From contig JABELC010000006.1 in the NCBI GenBank assembly GCA_028455995.1, forward strand, positions 1,116,001-1,180,000: 64,000 nt of DNA, in the 5' to 3' direction. The stretch is from Scleromitrula shiraiana (taxonomy: Eukaryota; Ascomycota; Leotiomycetes; Helotiales; Sclerotiniaceae). Shown here in pieces: positions 12,601-24,629 of the stretch. The notes below the pieces were generated by a model. The model saw only the letters and a list, made by a program, of their open reading frames with translations, was not told the DNA's origin and did no database searches. Position numbers and translations under genes: made by a program. Position 1 is the first letter of the stretch. Each line of letters begins with the position of its first letter.

Positions 12601-12950
12601 ACCTAGTCTTCAATCTCCGATCTCCTTTCGAATTTCACTGGACAGAAGACTTCCTTCCTCTACTCACTTGGCCCGGTTTCGATTTTAAATTCACTATCGT
12701 ACCGGTTTCTGAGTGGTTGGCTAAACTCAAAGCTGCATCTCCTGATGATACACCAGCCGTTAAATTGCTATCTTATTTTGAAAGAACATATAGCGATGAG
12801 AAAAATATTGGTGGGATCACTTTTGATATTGGGAAGACTCCTGCTTTGGGAGGTGTATCTGATTTGATAGCGGAGGGATTTATTGAGGATTTTATGGCGG
12901 CTTGGTTAAAGAAATGGCGGAATCAAAGTGTCGTTGTAGATTCTCATTGA
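9609..12950 (+). CDS. NRPS-like adenylate-forming reductase (A-T-R)
   Basis: A 1029-residue enzyme with adenylation, thiolation and reductase domains and no condensation domain. Five exons: 9609-9827, 9884-10632, 10689-11709, 11769-12437 and 12519-12950; all junctions keep phase. The adenylation core motif HSSGSTGLPK is at 188-197 and LFGATEFGTFG spans the second junction. The phosphopantetheine site is FFTAGMDSLQ with Ser577. The reductase starts at 664 with VLTGATGSLGSHILAELL (NAD(P)H binding) and carries the short-chain-dehydrogenase pair YGRSK (Tyr822, Lys826). Such enzymes activate a carboxylic or amino acid, load it on the carrier and release it reductively as an aldehyde or alcohol; the substrate is not readable here. 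It converges on the amidase gene with 76 bases between stop codons. Confidence 0.93.
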
Positions 12951-13026
12951 TAGATAATTGATTCATCAATTATATTTGGAAGCTAAATCTGCGTTGATAT
13001 AACTTAGGTTTGGAAACATTCAAACC

Positions 13027-15335
13027 TCAAAACATAAATTTCCCGGTCTTAACTCTCATTGATCTTCCACTCTGCTTCAAGACATATCCTAATAATGAGA
13101 TGAGATACTCATCAGTCCCTACATTGGAACCCGCAGATGTTAGTTTCCAATCACTGTTCCCCAATCCTATCTTCAATAAACTCACCTGGAGCACCAAGTA
13201 ACATCAATCCAACCGGCTGATATTCCTTACTATTAGTAATTTTCGAATCATAGGAACTGTGTCCCGCTACTCATCCAATTAATATCTACCCTATCAAACA
13301 ATATCAAAAAACATACCAGGAAAAGCCAAAGCGGGTCCACCACCAAGTGCAGAAAATGCAGTAACTGGCACATTAAACCCTTGCCATCGTTGTCCCGATT
13401 CTTCCACAGATCTAAATATTTTACTATTAGCATGGAATCAAAGTTTCTAAGAAATCACAGAGGAAACAAACCCATTATAAGTATCACGATAGGGAACATC
13501 CGGGCCACCATACGGTAGAAGCATAACGCCGCCATCAGAAAATACATGATCTTGCAAGAAGCTGGCGAAAAGATCTTTTTGTTCAAGGGCAGTAGAAAGC
13601 ATTTCTTCGGTGATATTGGCTCCGAGATTCCTATTATATGTCAGTCGGTAGGTTTTGAGGTTGTGGATTAAAGATATGGAAGGTACCATTTGTAGCGAAG
13701 TAAGGGCTCGGCGTATGGTTCTCTGCCGAATCTTTCTTTGTAACCTGAGCGGAATGGGATGGCGTTGTGATAGTGGCCGTGGAGTTGCATGTGTGCTAAT
13801 GTCTACTGCAGTTAGTATTTGGGGGGTGTTTATTAGGGCGTAGGGTAATTGGGGCGGCTCACATTTTGGAACGTATCTCCGAATGAGCGTTTAGCTAGAT
13901 TTTCTGGTGCTTTGGTCTTCCATAAATCGTTCATTGTAGTGGAGGTCCGAGAAACTTGGGTCGATCTCTCGAAGTCACTGATGAATTTCTCCATAACTGC
14001 TAGTACTTCTGGTTTGAAGGTGGAATATCTTTCCGTAAGAATAGTAAGTTTGCTAGGCATCTATATAATACTATTAGTAACAAATCTACACAAACCGCAC
14101 TGGAAATCTACCTGTGGTGTCACGTTCGCATCCTGAAGTCTATTATTTAACCAGATATCCGTGGATAACTTCAGCTCATTCATATCTCTACTGAATATTC
14201 CGAGTGTATCAAGATAGCTATATCGTTAGTTCATGATCAATATGCTGGCAGGTTATATCCTACGATGAAACTGAAACCGTCCCATCATACACAATTCGGC
14301 CATAAGTAGGTCTAATACCAAAGATGCCATTTCCAGCAGCAGGACCAACCATTGAACCAAGAGCTGATTAATTGGTTATTATTCCATATATATATCTCGA
14401 AGGAAAACTTACTGTCAGAACCAATAGTAAAATCTAACCAATCATAACCAGCAAGGGCTGCACCACTTCCAGCACTACTACATCCAGGATCTAAATAACC
14501 ATCACCTCTTGGGTTGAACGGCGGCTGATAATCTACCCAATCTCTTGCTCCCATACCCGAAGCAAGAGGTGTTGTCTTAACTTTACCAACAATCACAGCT
14601 CCCAACTCGATAAGTTTTTGAATTGCGGGGGCGGTTTTTGTTGCTACTTCTTGAAATTCTTCATAAGCTTTGCTACAAGCTGTGGTTTTAACTCCTCGAA
14701 GGTCAATAATGTCTTTTATCGCTATGCGCTTTCCAGATAGGATGTTCCGAGTAGCTCCATAAAGTCTTGATGGGATGGGAATGAGATTGCTAGATGATTT
14801 TTTATAGCTAGAATTATTCAGTAAGGTTCGAATGGTATCTACCAAACTAGGATGGAAACTTATACCTCATGTTTATCGAATCATTCCCGTTCGAAGTTGG
14901 TATAACACCACATACAAAAGCACCGAGTGGGTCAGGTAGTAACTTAAATACTTGGTATAATTTCTCGTTGAGCATGATGTAAGGTCCCTGCGGTATATCG
15001 CCATGGTATTGATATACCTGACTGGTAGAAGAGTAATTGACTGTTATCGTATCCTTTGGGTTTGATTGTAGAATGACAACATGTTTAAGAAAAGATTTGC
15101 ACCAAACGTCATCAATATTTGACCATTCCTCATATTTGGCATCTAACCACGACTGACTGATTTGCATAGATTCTGAGCAACTAATCACAGTAACTGGTTC
15201 AGGTTTAAAGTTTTGAAATACAGAAGAAGAATCAGAGCCTGTCACCTCATCTGTGAGCTCGTATGAAGGACCAAGTAGATATTCAATCGAATCTATTGTG
15301 ACTGTGACGGGTAGAACTTCCTTAGAGGTCTCCAT
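13027..15335 (-). CDS. amidase, Arp1-like (amidase signature family)
   Basis: Ten exons reconstruct a 603-residue protein: 14866-15335, 14413-14807, 14264-14363, 14112-14217, 13863-14060, 13687-13802, 13472-13630, 13317-13411, 13186-13266 and 13027-13118. All junctions keep phase. Signature-family catalytic elements are visible: Lys188 in KRIAIKDIIDL, the Ser-rich loop GCSSAGSGAA (265-274), and a nucleophile Ser292 in IGSDTLGSM, formed across a junction. The C-terminus reads EYQPVGLMLLGAPGTDEYLI, typical of amidases. About 160 N-terminal residues precede the amidase domain and include QGPYIMLNEKLYQVF and DPLGAFVCGVIP, like fungal amidases annotated as scytalone-dehydratase-like Arp1. The family hydrolyses amides through a Ser-cisSer-Lys triad; the substrate is unknown. 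The two GTTTGT and GTACCT donors are the least certain parts. Confidence 0.85.
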
Positions 15336-16603
15336 GACTTCGGGATGGATGTTATCACAACTGAATTAAAAAATAAAACCATTTAAATATTGATGTAACA
15401 GAAAGTTCAAGTTTGACTTGAACTATTCAAACAACAGGAGATAATTTTTGCAGTATCGTCCTGGAGTTGTAGTGCTACTTATCTGAATAATCATCGATGG
15501 ACGTTGAAGAGATCGACCGGATAAACCAGTGGATTACCTCAATTCTATGTATGATTTCTTCTGATAATTTCTTGGCATAAATCGTTTATACGTGATTGGA
15601 AGGATTTGATACTGATATAGTAAGATGTCTGGGCATATTCATCATACCAATGATAAGCTGCTATATGAATCTCTTCACCACCACTTGTCATACAAAACTC
15701 GTGACTATGCTACGTTGATATAGATAGGCTGTACATGAGAGACTTCATGTGATAATTCAAGGAGGGAGGGATAGGCTGGAACCATACTTCATACGTATAA
15801 ATTGGGTCGGAAAAAGCGATGAGTCCTGAAAAGAGCACAAACAATACCTGGAAGAAGGGGGACGGAAAGCCAGTTAGGGATTCGGGCTGAAGAGTAGAAT
15901 ACCAATAAATGGACTCTTCAAGATCAACGGAACCATAGAATGAGTCAACCTTGAGTCAACCCAACCAAATAATCATTATTATACTAGGTGAATTATATCT
16001 TCGACAACGCATACAAACAAGATGATGGCAGGTGGAGCTATCCACAGTATAGATGAGACTAGCCTAATTTAGATTAGCTCAAATCTCACAATCCACCACC
16101 AGTAAATATCGACTACGTTGAAAGACATCTGTACCCATTATGCATAACCTATAGATATGCAACCGCCTCATTCTTGATAAGGAGGAAGTTTTGTTTATAC
16201 AGTCGTTACAATATCTGTAGAAATATCAAAAGATAACTCTTCTACTTCGAGATTCAGTGGTACTGAGTGTATTTTTATGTTTCATGGGAACCTTGAAAGC
16301 TCTCACCGCATTATGATCACTTGTGCTTCAGGAGGGTGAGAGTAGAGATAGGAATAACTTCCCTTCTTAGAATCTCTTTACCTTTTCTCTTGAACTCTCC
16401 TCGAGGACAAGCATTCAATATACAAACTGTGAGTATATCATACCCTTACCCTTGAAACATATACTGATATGTAGATATATAAAGTTCTGCGAATACACAT
16501 CACCACCGCCGAAACCAAACCATTTCCCCTGCATATCCGATCAAGTACACCTCATTCAAGCATCGCAATCTACATATCGATTCTCATTGAGTGTGAAGTC
16601 ATC
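15336..16603. promoter_or_regulatory. divergent intergenic region between the amidase and the 364-residue gene
   Basis: About 1.27 kb holding both promoters. No gene, repeat or RNA was recognised. A TATA-like atatataaag lies at 16474-16483, about 120 bases upstream of the plus-strand ATG. Confidence 0.4.
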
Positions 16604-17698
16604 ATGGGTATAGAGAAGCTATTTGCCTCGGGCAAGAAATCATCTTCATCAAAACCATCTTCAAGTACACCTCCTATTCCGATTCCATTTGAAACTATAT
16701 TTCGATTTCCTGGAGTCTTGAGTGAAGTTTCAACAGCTGCGAAGAATCTTTCAGAAGGATGGACAACATATCAGAATGGAGTAGCATTAAGAAATCAAAT
16801 GGATGCGGTTATGCCAGAGATACAAGCCTTTTCTTCGGGGATTAATCGATATTTGAAGAATAAAAATTGGATGGATCTATTTCAAACATTTTTAGTTGGA
16901 GCAAATGTTGTTGCTTGCTTTATGGAAGTTTTGCAAGGTTCAAATGCAATTGAAGAGATTGGTATGAAGATTTATCGAGAACTTGAAGCACAAACTGGAT
17001 TATTGGCGGCACCTAAGTTTGCGATTCATGTCGACAAGTATATTCGAAAGGAAGCAGCTAGTGCTTATGGGGATAACCTTGAACATGTTTACTTCCTCTA
17101 TCATCCAGATACAGACTGGCATGGAGAATTCCATGACATCGTAACTCACCAAAAGGCTCTTCCGAGTAACTTTCTTGGAATGAGTGAAAACCTTCCTTCT
17201 CTGTGTTCTTGGATGTTATTCCTCAAGAAACGACTTGGAAGATCAGGAATAAATTCACGTTTTCATCTTCTTATTCCTGCTTATAGACCTATGGTTATCA
17301 AGCAAGCTTTTGTCTTTCCAGAAGAGCTTTACCCTTTAACGGTTCATGGGCATATTCATAACTCTAAAGAATATGTTTGGTTGAATCTTCCTACAATGAA
17401 AGATGTCCCAACTGAAATGTTCGAGTTATCAAATATTGGGAATATCGCAACATTACCCAAACCACCGACGTTGTTTCAGGGTGCTTTAATGTGGGTTGGT
17501 GGCTTATTTATATCGACAAAGCAACCACCTCCTATCGTACTTGGTCGTGGACCACCGAATGAAAACCCACCCGAAGCTGCTGAGGATGAAAAGGCTCATG
17601 TTCCTGATGATATGGTTATTCAACCAGATACGAGGCAGGTGGTGGCGAAGAGAGATAAAAAGCACCGTAAACATCGGAGTTCAAAGACGAAAAGTTAA
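16604..17698 (+). CDS. hypothetical protein, 364 residues
   Basis: An uninterrupted single exon. I do not recognise the family. The N-terminus is a Ser/Lys/Pro-rich linker (GKKSSSSKPSSSTPPIPIP, 10-28). The middle (about 30-310) looks folded, with an amphipathic start ETIFRFPGVLSEVSTAAKNL, a hydrophobic stretch WMDLFQTFLVGANVVACFME and a His/Trp-rich part (YFLYHPDTDWHGEFHDIVTH). The C-terminus is a basic tail KRDKKHRKHRSSKTKS that could be a nuclear-localisation or nucleic-acid-binding segment. No signal peptide is apparent. The start has a fair context (gtcatcATGG). Codon use and the long frame make it a real gene; function is unassigned. Confidence 0.8.
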   Translation: MGIEKLFASGKKSSSSKPSSSTPPIPIPFETIFRFPGVLSEVSTAAKNLSEGWTTYQNGVALRNQMDAVMPEIQAFSSGINRYLKNKNWMDLFQTFLVGANVVACFMEVLQGSNAIEEIGMKIYRELEAQTGLLAAPKFAIHVDKYIRKEAASAYGDNLEHVYFLYHPDTDWHGEFHDIVTHQKALPSNFLGMSENLPSLCSWMLFLKKRLGRSGINSRFHLLIPAYRPMVIKQAFVFPEELYPLTVHGHIHNSKEYVWLNLPTMKDVPTEMFELSNIGNIATLPKPPTLFQGALMWVGGLFISTKQPPPIVLGRGPPNENPPEAAEDEKAHVPDDMVIQPDTRQVVAKRDKKHRKHRSSKTKS

Positions 17699-20610
17699 GT
17701 GTGCATTTTTTCATCAAATTTACGAATTATGATCATTACGAATATATGATGCTATCTCATTCGGGGGTTTTACGGAAGGGTTGAGCACTTGCATGGTATT
17801 TCCAAGAAGAATGAAACTCATGCGGGGACAATGATGTGTGTGGTGTTGGAGATGTGGTGTCCCTTTGGATCATATGGTAGATATTAGATTGGATCATATA
17901 GAATACAGTAGATCAAATTGAAAATTCGTCATAATTTCGTATACATTCTTTCATACCATCACCGAGTACAGTACATGCTTCCATCTTTGTTCAACAGAAA
18001 AGATCCACCTGTTCTTGATGCTCCCACCCGGTGCAAGTTCTTCGGAATTTATGTCAACATCTCATGTGAACTAAAGTAGCCCCTCCTTGCTACGGAAAAA
18101 TGAATGCTGAATATAGGGGATCAACTATATCAATCCATGATCATCTTCAAGTTCGTAATGTAAACAACTTGCTCGTGCGTATGTAATGCGTCCGATGTTC
18201 TGCACGCGTGACTTCCACGGGGAACAGAGAATTGTTGCATATCTGAAAATGCAACGCTGCAAAAGAAAGCCAAACAGTGCCCTCTCATACCTTCTTCAAT
18301 CAATGCATATGATATGTGACGTACATATGTACCTCCTTGAGTAGCCTCGAGGGACACGTTTTATTCTAAGATGTGCGACTGAAAATCCGGGGTTGCAAAA
18401 GGGGAAGAAGGTGTATGATTGGGTAGGAACGAGGAACGATAGAATGAGGTACATTGTTGGATATACTAGGTGAATTGGTGGATGTGCTAAAAAAAGGGGA
18501 TGAGTACTTCCATGTGCAAAGATCGGAATTGAAGATATTCGTGAACTCGAGGATAGGAGCTTTTTACCTCGTCCGAAGTTGATGGTATGCAACGAACTAC
18601 AATGGAATGATATCATTAGCAGTGGAAGTGATCTTTCAAGTTCATCAATCGGGACTTCAATTTTGTATTTCGAGAGTTGGAAGAAATGGTGCTTTGTGAC
18701 TGGCTTGTGTATAAAAATGGAAGTGGTGATCTATCTATGTGCAGGTGATATGCAGTTCAATATGAAAGATTAGAAGTTCCAAGTTTCGAGCTATGTAATG
18801 AATTTTAGGAACTATTCTTGTGAGTACTGTGATGGAATTCGAAATTTCTGATGTTAATATCAATGTTGAGATCGGAATTTATCATGCAATGTCCAGACAC
18901 GATGGGTACCTAGATAGGTTGTAATTCCCGAGTCGGGGACCAGGGCTTTGTCAACGCTGGTACAACCAGAGAATACTAGGAATGTGGAAGTGAATACGAA
19001 GAAGTTATTGTATGATAACGTAACGCTGGTGCAGTGAAAACCCCTAGTTTGTTGTAGCAGTGGTGTATTATCGAGAGAAGCTACTAATGAGTTCGGGCAG
19101 TGCAGCTAAAGGTTGTGTTAGGCATGCCTATAACGTGTACGAAGAGTTCTCAAGTACTCGGTCAACCTCCAGGCTATGGAATAAATGAGATTGGAGTGTC
19201 TAGAGGAGTGTGCAGCAAATGGGGAAGATACACAGGGTGACGGTGGCTGTCGGCAAAAATGTAGTTTAAAATTGGAGTTATGATTGGAATTGTAGAGATC
19301 CATGGAAATTAAAAGGGGCGGATATATCCATACCAGCCTATAACAAACTGGAGCAGGGAAAAGAATTGACTACTAGCCAGGTGGCATATTTTCCTATTCA
19401 AACACAAGTTCATCCGAAGATTTACTTTTGTGCAACAATACTAAATGGAAGTGTGATAACTACAGGAGCATAAAGTTTCCCAATGATGTACATATCTGTG
19501 CTAAGCAATGAGAATAGTGGATGCCTACATGCGTAAGATGAAAGCAACGAGGTCAGATGAAATAAGAAAGGGGTCATTCAAGTTTTTAACGCAATCCCCG
19601 AGATTGATTTACGAAGATAGACAAGAGATTATGATTCATGCAATTTGTGAAGAAAATTGTCCGTGAAAGGACCGGATGAGAGGAGAGAGGACGCCACTTG
19701 ATGCGGAGTACAGTAAGATATCGGAGTCTTGGTATTGTAATGTAGAGAGAAAAAAATATTTGTACCAGCTGAATGGAAATACTCGTCCTAAGGATAAGTA
19801 CCCAAGTACGCGTGACATAGACATTTGGTTGACCCCCAAAAAAATGTAGCAAGAATCAAATATTAACAAAAAAATAGAAAAAAGTTGTGATTTGATGAAA
19901 AATGCCTTTCATTCATGATGAATCCTAACTTTCTATAACATTTACAAGAAACCAATATTCCCCTCGTGACTCCAAATATACAAGTTGATATCCAATCCTA
20001 TCAATTACGAATCCTAAACTCGAATCCAAATCCATAACCTAACAATGACTAAAATACCGTATCCAAGTCCAATGTGTGAACCAAAACCAAGGGTTGAGAT
20101 AGATAGATAGATTCCATCTAAACCATCCTTGATATCAAAAAAGTAATAATAGAAATAACAAAAATAAAACCTCTCATTTTAAAACTCCCTTCCAAGTGAA
20201 TATGAAATCAAAATGTGAAAATGAAATCCCAATGCAACGCGTGAGCGAAACCCCATAAACCTAGTGGCATGGTTCTGTAAATTCCTGGTACCAGTTACCA
20301 ATACCCATCCGCCCATGCCTTAGAGTATCCATGTGATGATTTATGGATATGAAGAGAAGAAAACATCCTTATATGCCCTAGCTGTACTTGCTTGCTTGAA
20401 TGCGAAAGATCAAATGATGAGAATCGAAAATAAAAAGACAATGAGAAATTGCGATGCTGTTGATAACAGACGTAGTCGTTGAAGAGGAGACATCGTATTT
20501 GGTGATCGGCAATGATCCTCAGTATTGGTTATCCATGTGCTCTAATATACACCCCACTACCCCATGGGTATCTACCACCATTCTATCCTATCGACGGTCG
20601 AACATGTTAT
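17699..20610. other. gene-poor intergenic stretch
   Basis: About 2.9 kb in which I see no convincing gene. Several frames of 60-106 codons on both strands (for example 18296-18616 minus) lack recognisable domains or a plausible composition. A-rich runs near 19840-19900 and 20140-20170 may be polyadenylation or scaffold-type DNA. The minus-strand part next to 20611 may be the 3' UTR of the small ORF there. Confidence 0.35.
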
Positions 20611-20853
20611 CTATCGTCGACAAGCAGTACTCCAGCTTTCGGCTGGGAAGTTGACTGGACTTGGTGGTGGTGGGGGTGGTGCTGAATACTCGTTCTCGTT
20701 AAACATGTATGGGGTTTTGGCTTTGGCATTGGCTTTAACTGTGTCAAGGTATAGACTGACATCTTGACCAAAGGTTGCGGATGTAAGAAGTGGAGATAGT
20801 CGGCGGCGAGGGGCAGGCACGACCATGGTTCCTGTTGAGGTTTGAGAAGGCAT
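20611..20853 (-). CDS. candidate small protein, 80 residues
   Basis: An ATG-initiated frame reading MPSQTSTGTMVVPAPRRRLS, then a segment that looks like a short structured core (FGQDVSLYLDTVKANAKAKT), a Pro run (APPPPPPSPVNF) and the end PAESWSTACRR. Composition and codon use look coding (few rare codons, purposeful Pro/Arg clusters), and it is the only frame of this kind in several kilobases. I do not recognise the family and assign no function. If real, it would have unusually long untranslated flanks or lie alone in gene-poor DNA. Confidence 0.5.
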   Translation of the reverse strand: MPSQTSTGTMVVPAPRRRLSPLLTSATFGQDVSLYLDTVKANAKAKTPYMFNENEYSAPPPPPPSPVNFPAESWSTACRR

Positions 20854-23845
20854 AGTTATGGGTATTCGATGATATGATATCGTTGATGTAAAGAGTATGT
20901 ATGGATTTGGATGTAGTGTAGAACTACTTGGTGTATGAAAAGGTCTAATGGAGAAGACTAGTTTGTTCGAAGGTCAAATGGTTGAAATTAAGGTGAGGCT
21001 TGGTGAGGCTTGGAAGAGGTTTGAAGGTTGAGACCTTTGGTCTTTATATGTATTATTTTTTCCCTTCTAACTTTTCCCCGGGTGTGGATATGATGTGGGC
21101 TGACAGGTTTGGGGTCAGACTGGGGTTGGTTGAAAATATGGGGGAATTTCAGCTAGGGTACAAGAACTCACTAGAACCTTGGAAAACGTTTTTCCCCTTT
21201 GGATTGGGGGTTGGGGTAACCGTAACGGAAGTTGGTGAAGATGATATCTAAGCGCTTATAATCCTTCTGGAAGGATGATATTTTGGATACCTAGTATAGG
21301 TTGGTGGTTGGTGATACAATTGACGCTTTTCCAACAAACAAACGCTTCGCTCAGGCGCACTCGCTCGTAAGAGGCAAAAATAGATATAGATTACTTGAAT
21401 AGATTTGATTTATAAGGGGTAAGTTCGGGTGGATGAGAAATCATGTAACCAACACAACGAAGATTGTAGAATGATCTTTTCGAATATAAATAATATAAGA
21501 AAAAAAAAAGTAGAAAAGAATTAACGAAAACGGGGGGCAATCGAGTGAATTTATCTCGGATTCATTTATCAAAATGAATTTGCACTTACCTTGTCAAATT
21601 AATTATTTATCATATCCGGTATGACTCCCTTTTCCTATGGTCGGTGCTACCGTATGGTACACAGACCTGACAAAGGAAAAAGCTATCTGTGCAGGAGGAA
21701 TGGGATAGTAAAAAAAGGAAAATAATCAGAGACAACTCATCCCTTCGGGAAGCCGCCTCGCAAATCTACTCCAGTGCCCAGTCTTTCCCAAGAATGTAAG
21801 AATATTTTGATATTTACTAATTCAGTTAACGGTAGGTAAGGTTTGCAATATCCTGCTATGCGAGAACATTGGTTGATACGGAAAGTCAAACAACAAATAC
21901 GATACGTTGGAAGAACCGTCGAAGCCTCACTAACCCATGTATATAGGTAAGATAACTAATTCAAATAAAACAAAAATAAAATAAAATAAAATAAAACAAA
22001 TCCAAAGATAGATCTTTTCGTGAGGTTAATAGAAATATACGTTTAGCATAACGTCTTACTTAGTCTAAATACGTACATACAGGTATTGAATCCGATTGCC
22101 CCGGAATTCATGATTCATCTGAAAAGGAAATACCTATTATGGTATTGTACATCTACTGCATTCGTTCCATACGCAGGTGTATCAAGATATATCGATATTT
22201 TCCCCCCAACCTTTTCCTTGGGTCGTATTTGATCTCTTTTGAGCTGTTTCCAGCCTTACTACTGCACAAGTTACCCTTATCTACATACAAGTAGAAAGGC
22301 ATCATAAGTATGGTATGCTCTTGGCCGTGGGGTTAAGATGCATGCCCTTTTTCCCCGATGAATTCAAGAAGAAAACCAGTTCCTGGACATAAGTGGAGTT
22401 ATAAAATCCATATATTATGGACGACTTCTCGTGTCCGGATCGAATCCATCCCCGTCCCGTAACCCTGAATTTGGATGAGAAATAGGTAAAAGCTGATATC
22501 TTGCTGTTAAAAGGTTTTATTTCCCTCCATGGAAATACCTAGAGTCGGACATTAAGTATTATACTCTTCGTATGTATGTAAGTTGTCGGGATATGTATAA
22601 TATAAGATGAATTCATCATTGGTCTGACTGGCTCTTTCTTGGTATGTCGTATTACTTCTCTTTATTCATCTTACCCATCCAACTCATCGGATACACCAAG
22701 ATTTCGTACACTCCGAACAACAGAGATAGAGATGCGTAATATCTAACCCTACTTATGTGATTTACCATAGGTATCGGTAGATAGAAAGTATTCATCATCA
22801 TCAACTGGCGGTGTAGAAGGAGAATTATCAAATCAAGAGGAGAGACCAGAGAGACCTCAGGGGAGTAGATAGAATTAACAGTTGTAAGGTAGAAAATGTT
22901 GGATTGTAATATTGTACAAAAAGCCAAGTGCTACAATTGATAATGCCGCTCTTTATTAAGGAATGGTTTATATCTTCTTTCATTCGTCGATCTAATGAGA
23001 ACGATATTGGAAATTCAGCCTGGCGATAAAGGGAAGGAAGGATTGAAATTCTTCAGGATAGCAATTCGATCTGGATACCGCCACCATTGAAATTCCTAGG
23101 TTGATGAAATTTCCCCCACGTTTTTGACATTTCGACTTGTCAAATTTCTAGGGAAGAAACATTAGAAACTCCAGCAAAGATATGATTGAGGCTTACCGCA
23201 TTTCTAATCCGGTGTGTGGGGTTCATAGATGAGACATGGGGTGGGAGGAATGTAGAAATTCTAAAAAGAAAAGTTATCTAACTCGATAAGGTAGTTGTTA
23301 GTTGTATTGATATTGATATTGATATTGATATTGATATTGATATTGTATTCTATTGTGACTACTCGTGAAGTGCCTAGGTGTATTTGTAGATTATTTGTAG
23401 ATCATTTCTAGACCCGGGATTTTTTGATGTTTACGCTTACGAGTAGTTTATCAGCTTTACTTTACTTTCCATTTTCATCTTGTGGCATCAAATAATCCAA
23501 TAAGTTAACCTACCACCGTATAATACTTCAGGTACTATGTAGTCTGTAGGAAGCGTATATGCTTTCGGTAGGAAGATGATTATTGCTATTTCTTGCGTTT
23601 GCAACCCTGAGGGTTTGCAGCAGAACTACAACTAGATATATCTACCTAGTTCTAGGTGTTTTAAGTATGAATGAATTAAGAACAAACTAAAACGGGCCCT
23701 ACCTTCCGTCACTACGATATAAGATGAGATGGGGTGAGGTGAGGTAATGTGAGGTGAGAAGAGAGCCTTGGGGGTGAGAGGTAAGATGAAGTTAGGTGAG
23801 CAAGCAGAGAAAAGTCACAGCCCAATTATTCGATCGGGGTTATTA
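20854..23845. other. gene-poor intergenic stretch
   Basis: About 3 kb without a supportable gene. It contains a short AAAAT-type run (aaaataaaataaaataaaat) at about 21968-21995 and an ATTGAT hexanucleotide array at 23305-23346. GAGGTGAG-like short repeats lie at 23720-23760. Frames such as 22652-22927 minus show no domain. Confidence 0.35.
23305..23346. repeat. (ATTGAT)n hexanucleotide tandem repeat
   Basis: About seven perfect ATTGAT units in a row, on no recognised gene. Confidence 0.9.
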
Positions 23846-24629
23846 CTCGGTTAAATTAAAATTGAAGCACGCGCAAATTACCGAAAAAATCTCAAAATCA
23901 ACGATTTTATATACTATATCATCTTTTATATTAATATATATAAATCGATCAATATTGTTTCAACTTGAATTAAAATATAATTAATATCATTATAATTATT
24001 TTAATTAATTATATATACATTTTTTAATCAAAATCATTTTTTCAAGTTTTTATAAATTTATATTAATATTATATTACTACTACTACTAGTAGTACTATTA
24101 CTAGTACTAGTACTACTACTACTAGTAGCCTGATTAACTTGAAAATAGTACTATTCAATTTACTATTAATACTAGAAACTTGAACATCATGATTTAATCA
24201 TACTAGTAGTACTTCTACTACTAGTAAGTTGCCAGTGATTTAAATTTATTCTCAACATCAAGTTACTTTAAATTCTTTAAAATGATTCTATATTAAAAAA
24301 TAACTTGAATGAAAATATATTTAAATAACTTGAAATAAAAAAAATTCACTTACTAATATAAAGTATATAAAAAATATATAGTATCATGATATTTAATTAA
24401 ATATTATAATTTGAAATTTTAAAATATTTATTTACTTTTTAATTATTATTATTAGTAATGATAAATATTTAAATAATAATATGAAAATAATTTATATCTA
24501 ATATTTTAAATAATTCTATAAATAATTAATCAATTTATTTATATTAACGCAAAAAATATTTTATATAAAATCATCGATTTTAAGGCGATTCGCTTATCTT
24601 GCGCGTGCTTCAATTTTAATTTAATTGAG
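23846..24629. mobile_element. AT-rich non-autonomous DNA transposon (MITE-like) with TIRs and TA duplication
   Basis: The two ends are inverted copies. The outer 30 bases (23846-23875 and the complement of 24600-24629) differ at only two positions, with 25 perfect bases containing TTGAAGCACGCGCA. Weaker similarity continues inward to about 72 bases (AAAATC..CGATTTTATATA-like). The dinucleotide TA flanks each end (23844-23845 and 24630-24631), which is the target-site duplication of Tc1/mariner-type elements. The interior has no coding capacity and is extremely AT-rich, with palindromic ACT/AGT triplet runs (about 24073-24128 and 24200-24226). This looks like a small, mutated relic. The abrupt change of base composition at both ends agrees with insertion. 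Confidence 0.8.
24073..24128. repeat. ACT/AGT palindromic triplet runs inside the transposon
   Basis: Alternating tactac and agtagt blocks that can fold back on one another. Another, shorter block is at 24200-24226. They lie wholly inside the AT-rich element. Confidence 0.7.

Noticed and set aside
16439..16474. A possible 5' UTR intron before the 364-residue gene (GTGAGT ... TGTAG)
   Set aside because: It would be only 36 bases long, shorter than any intron in the window.
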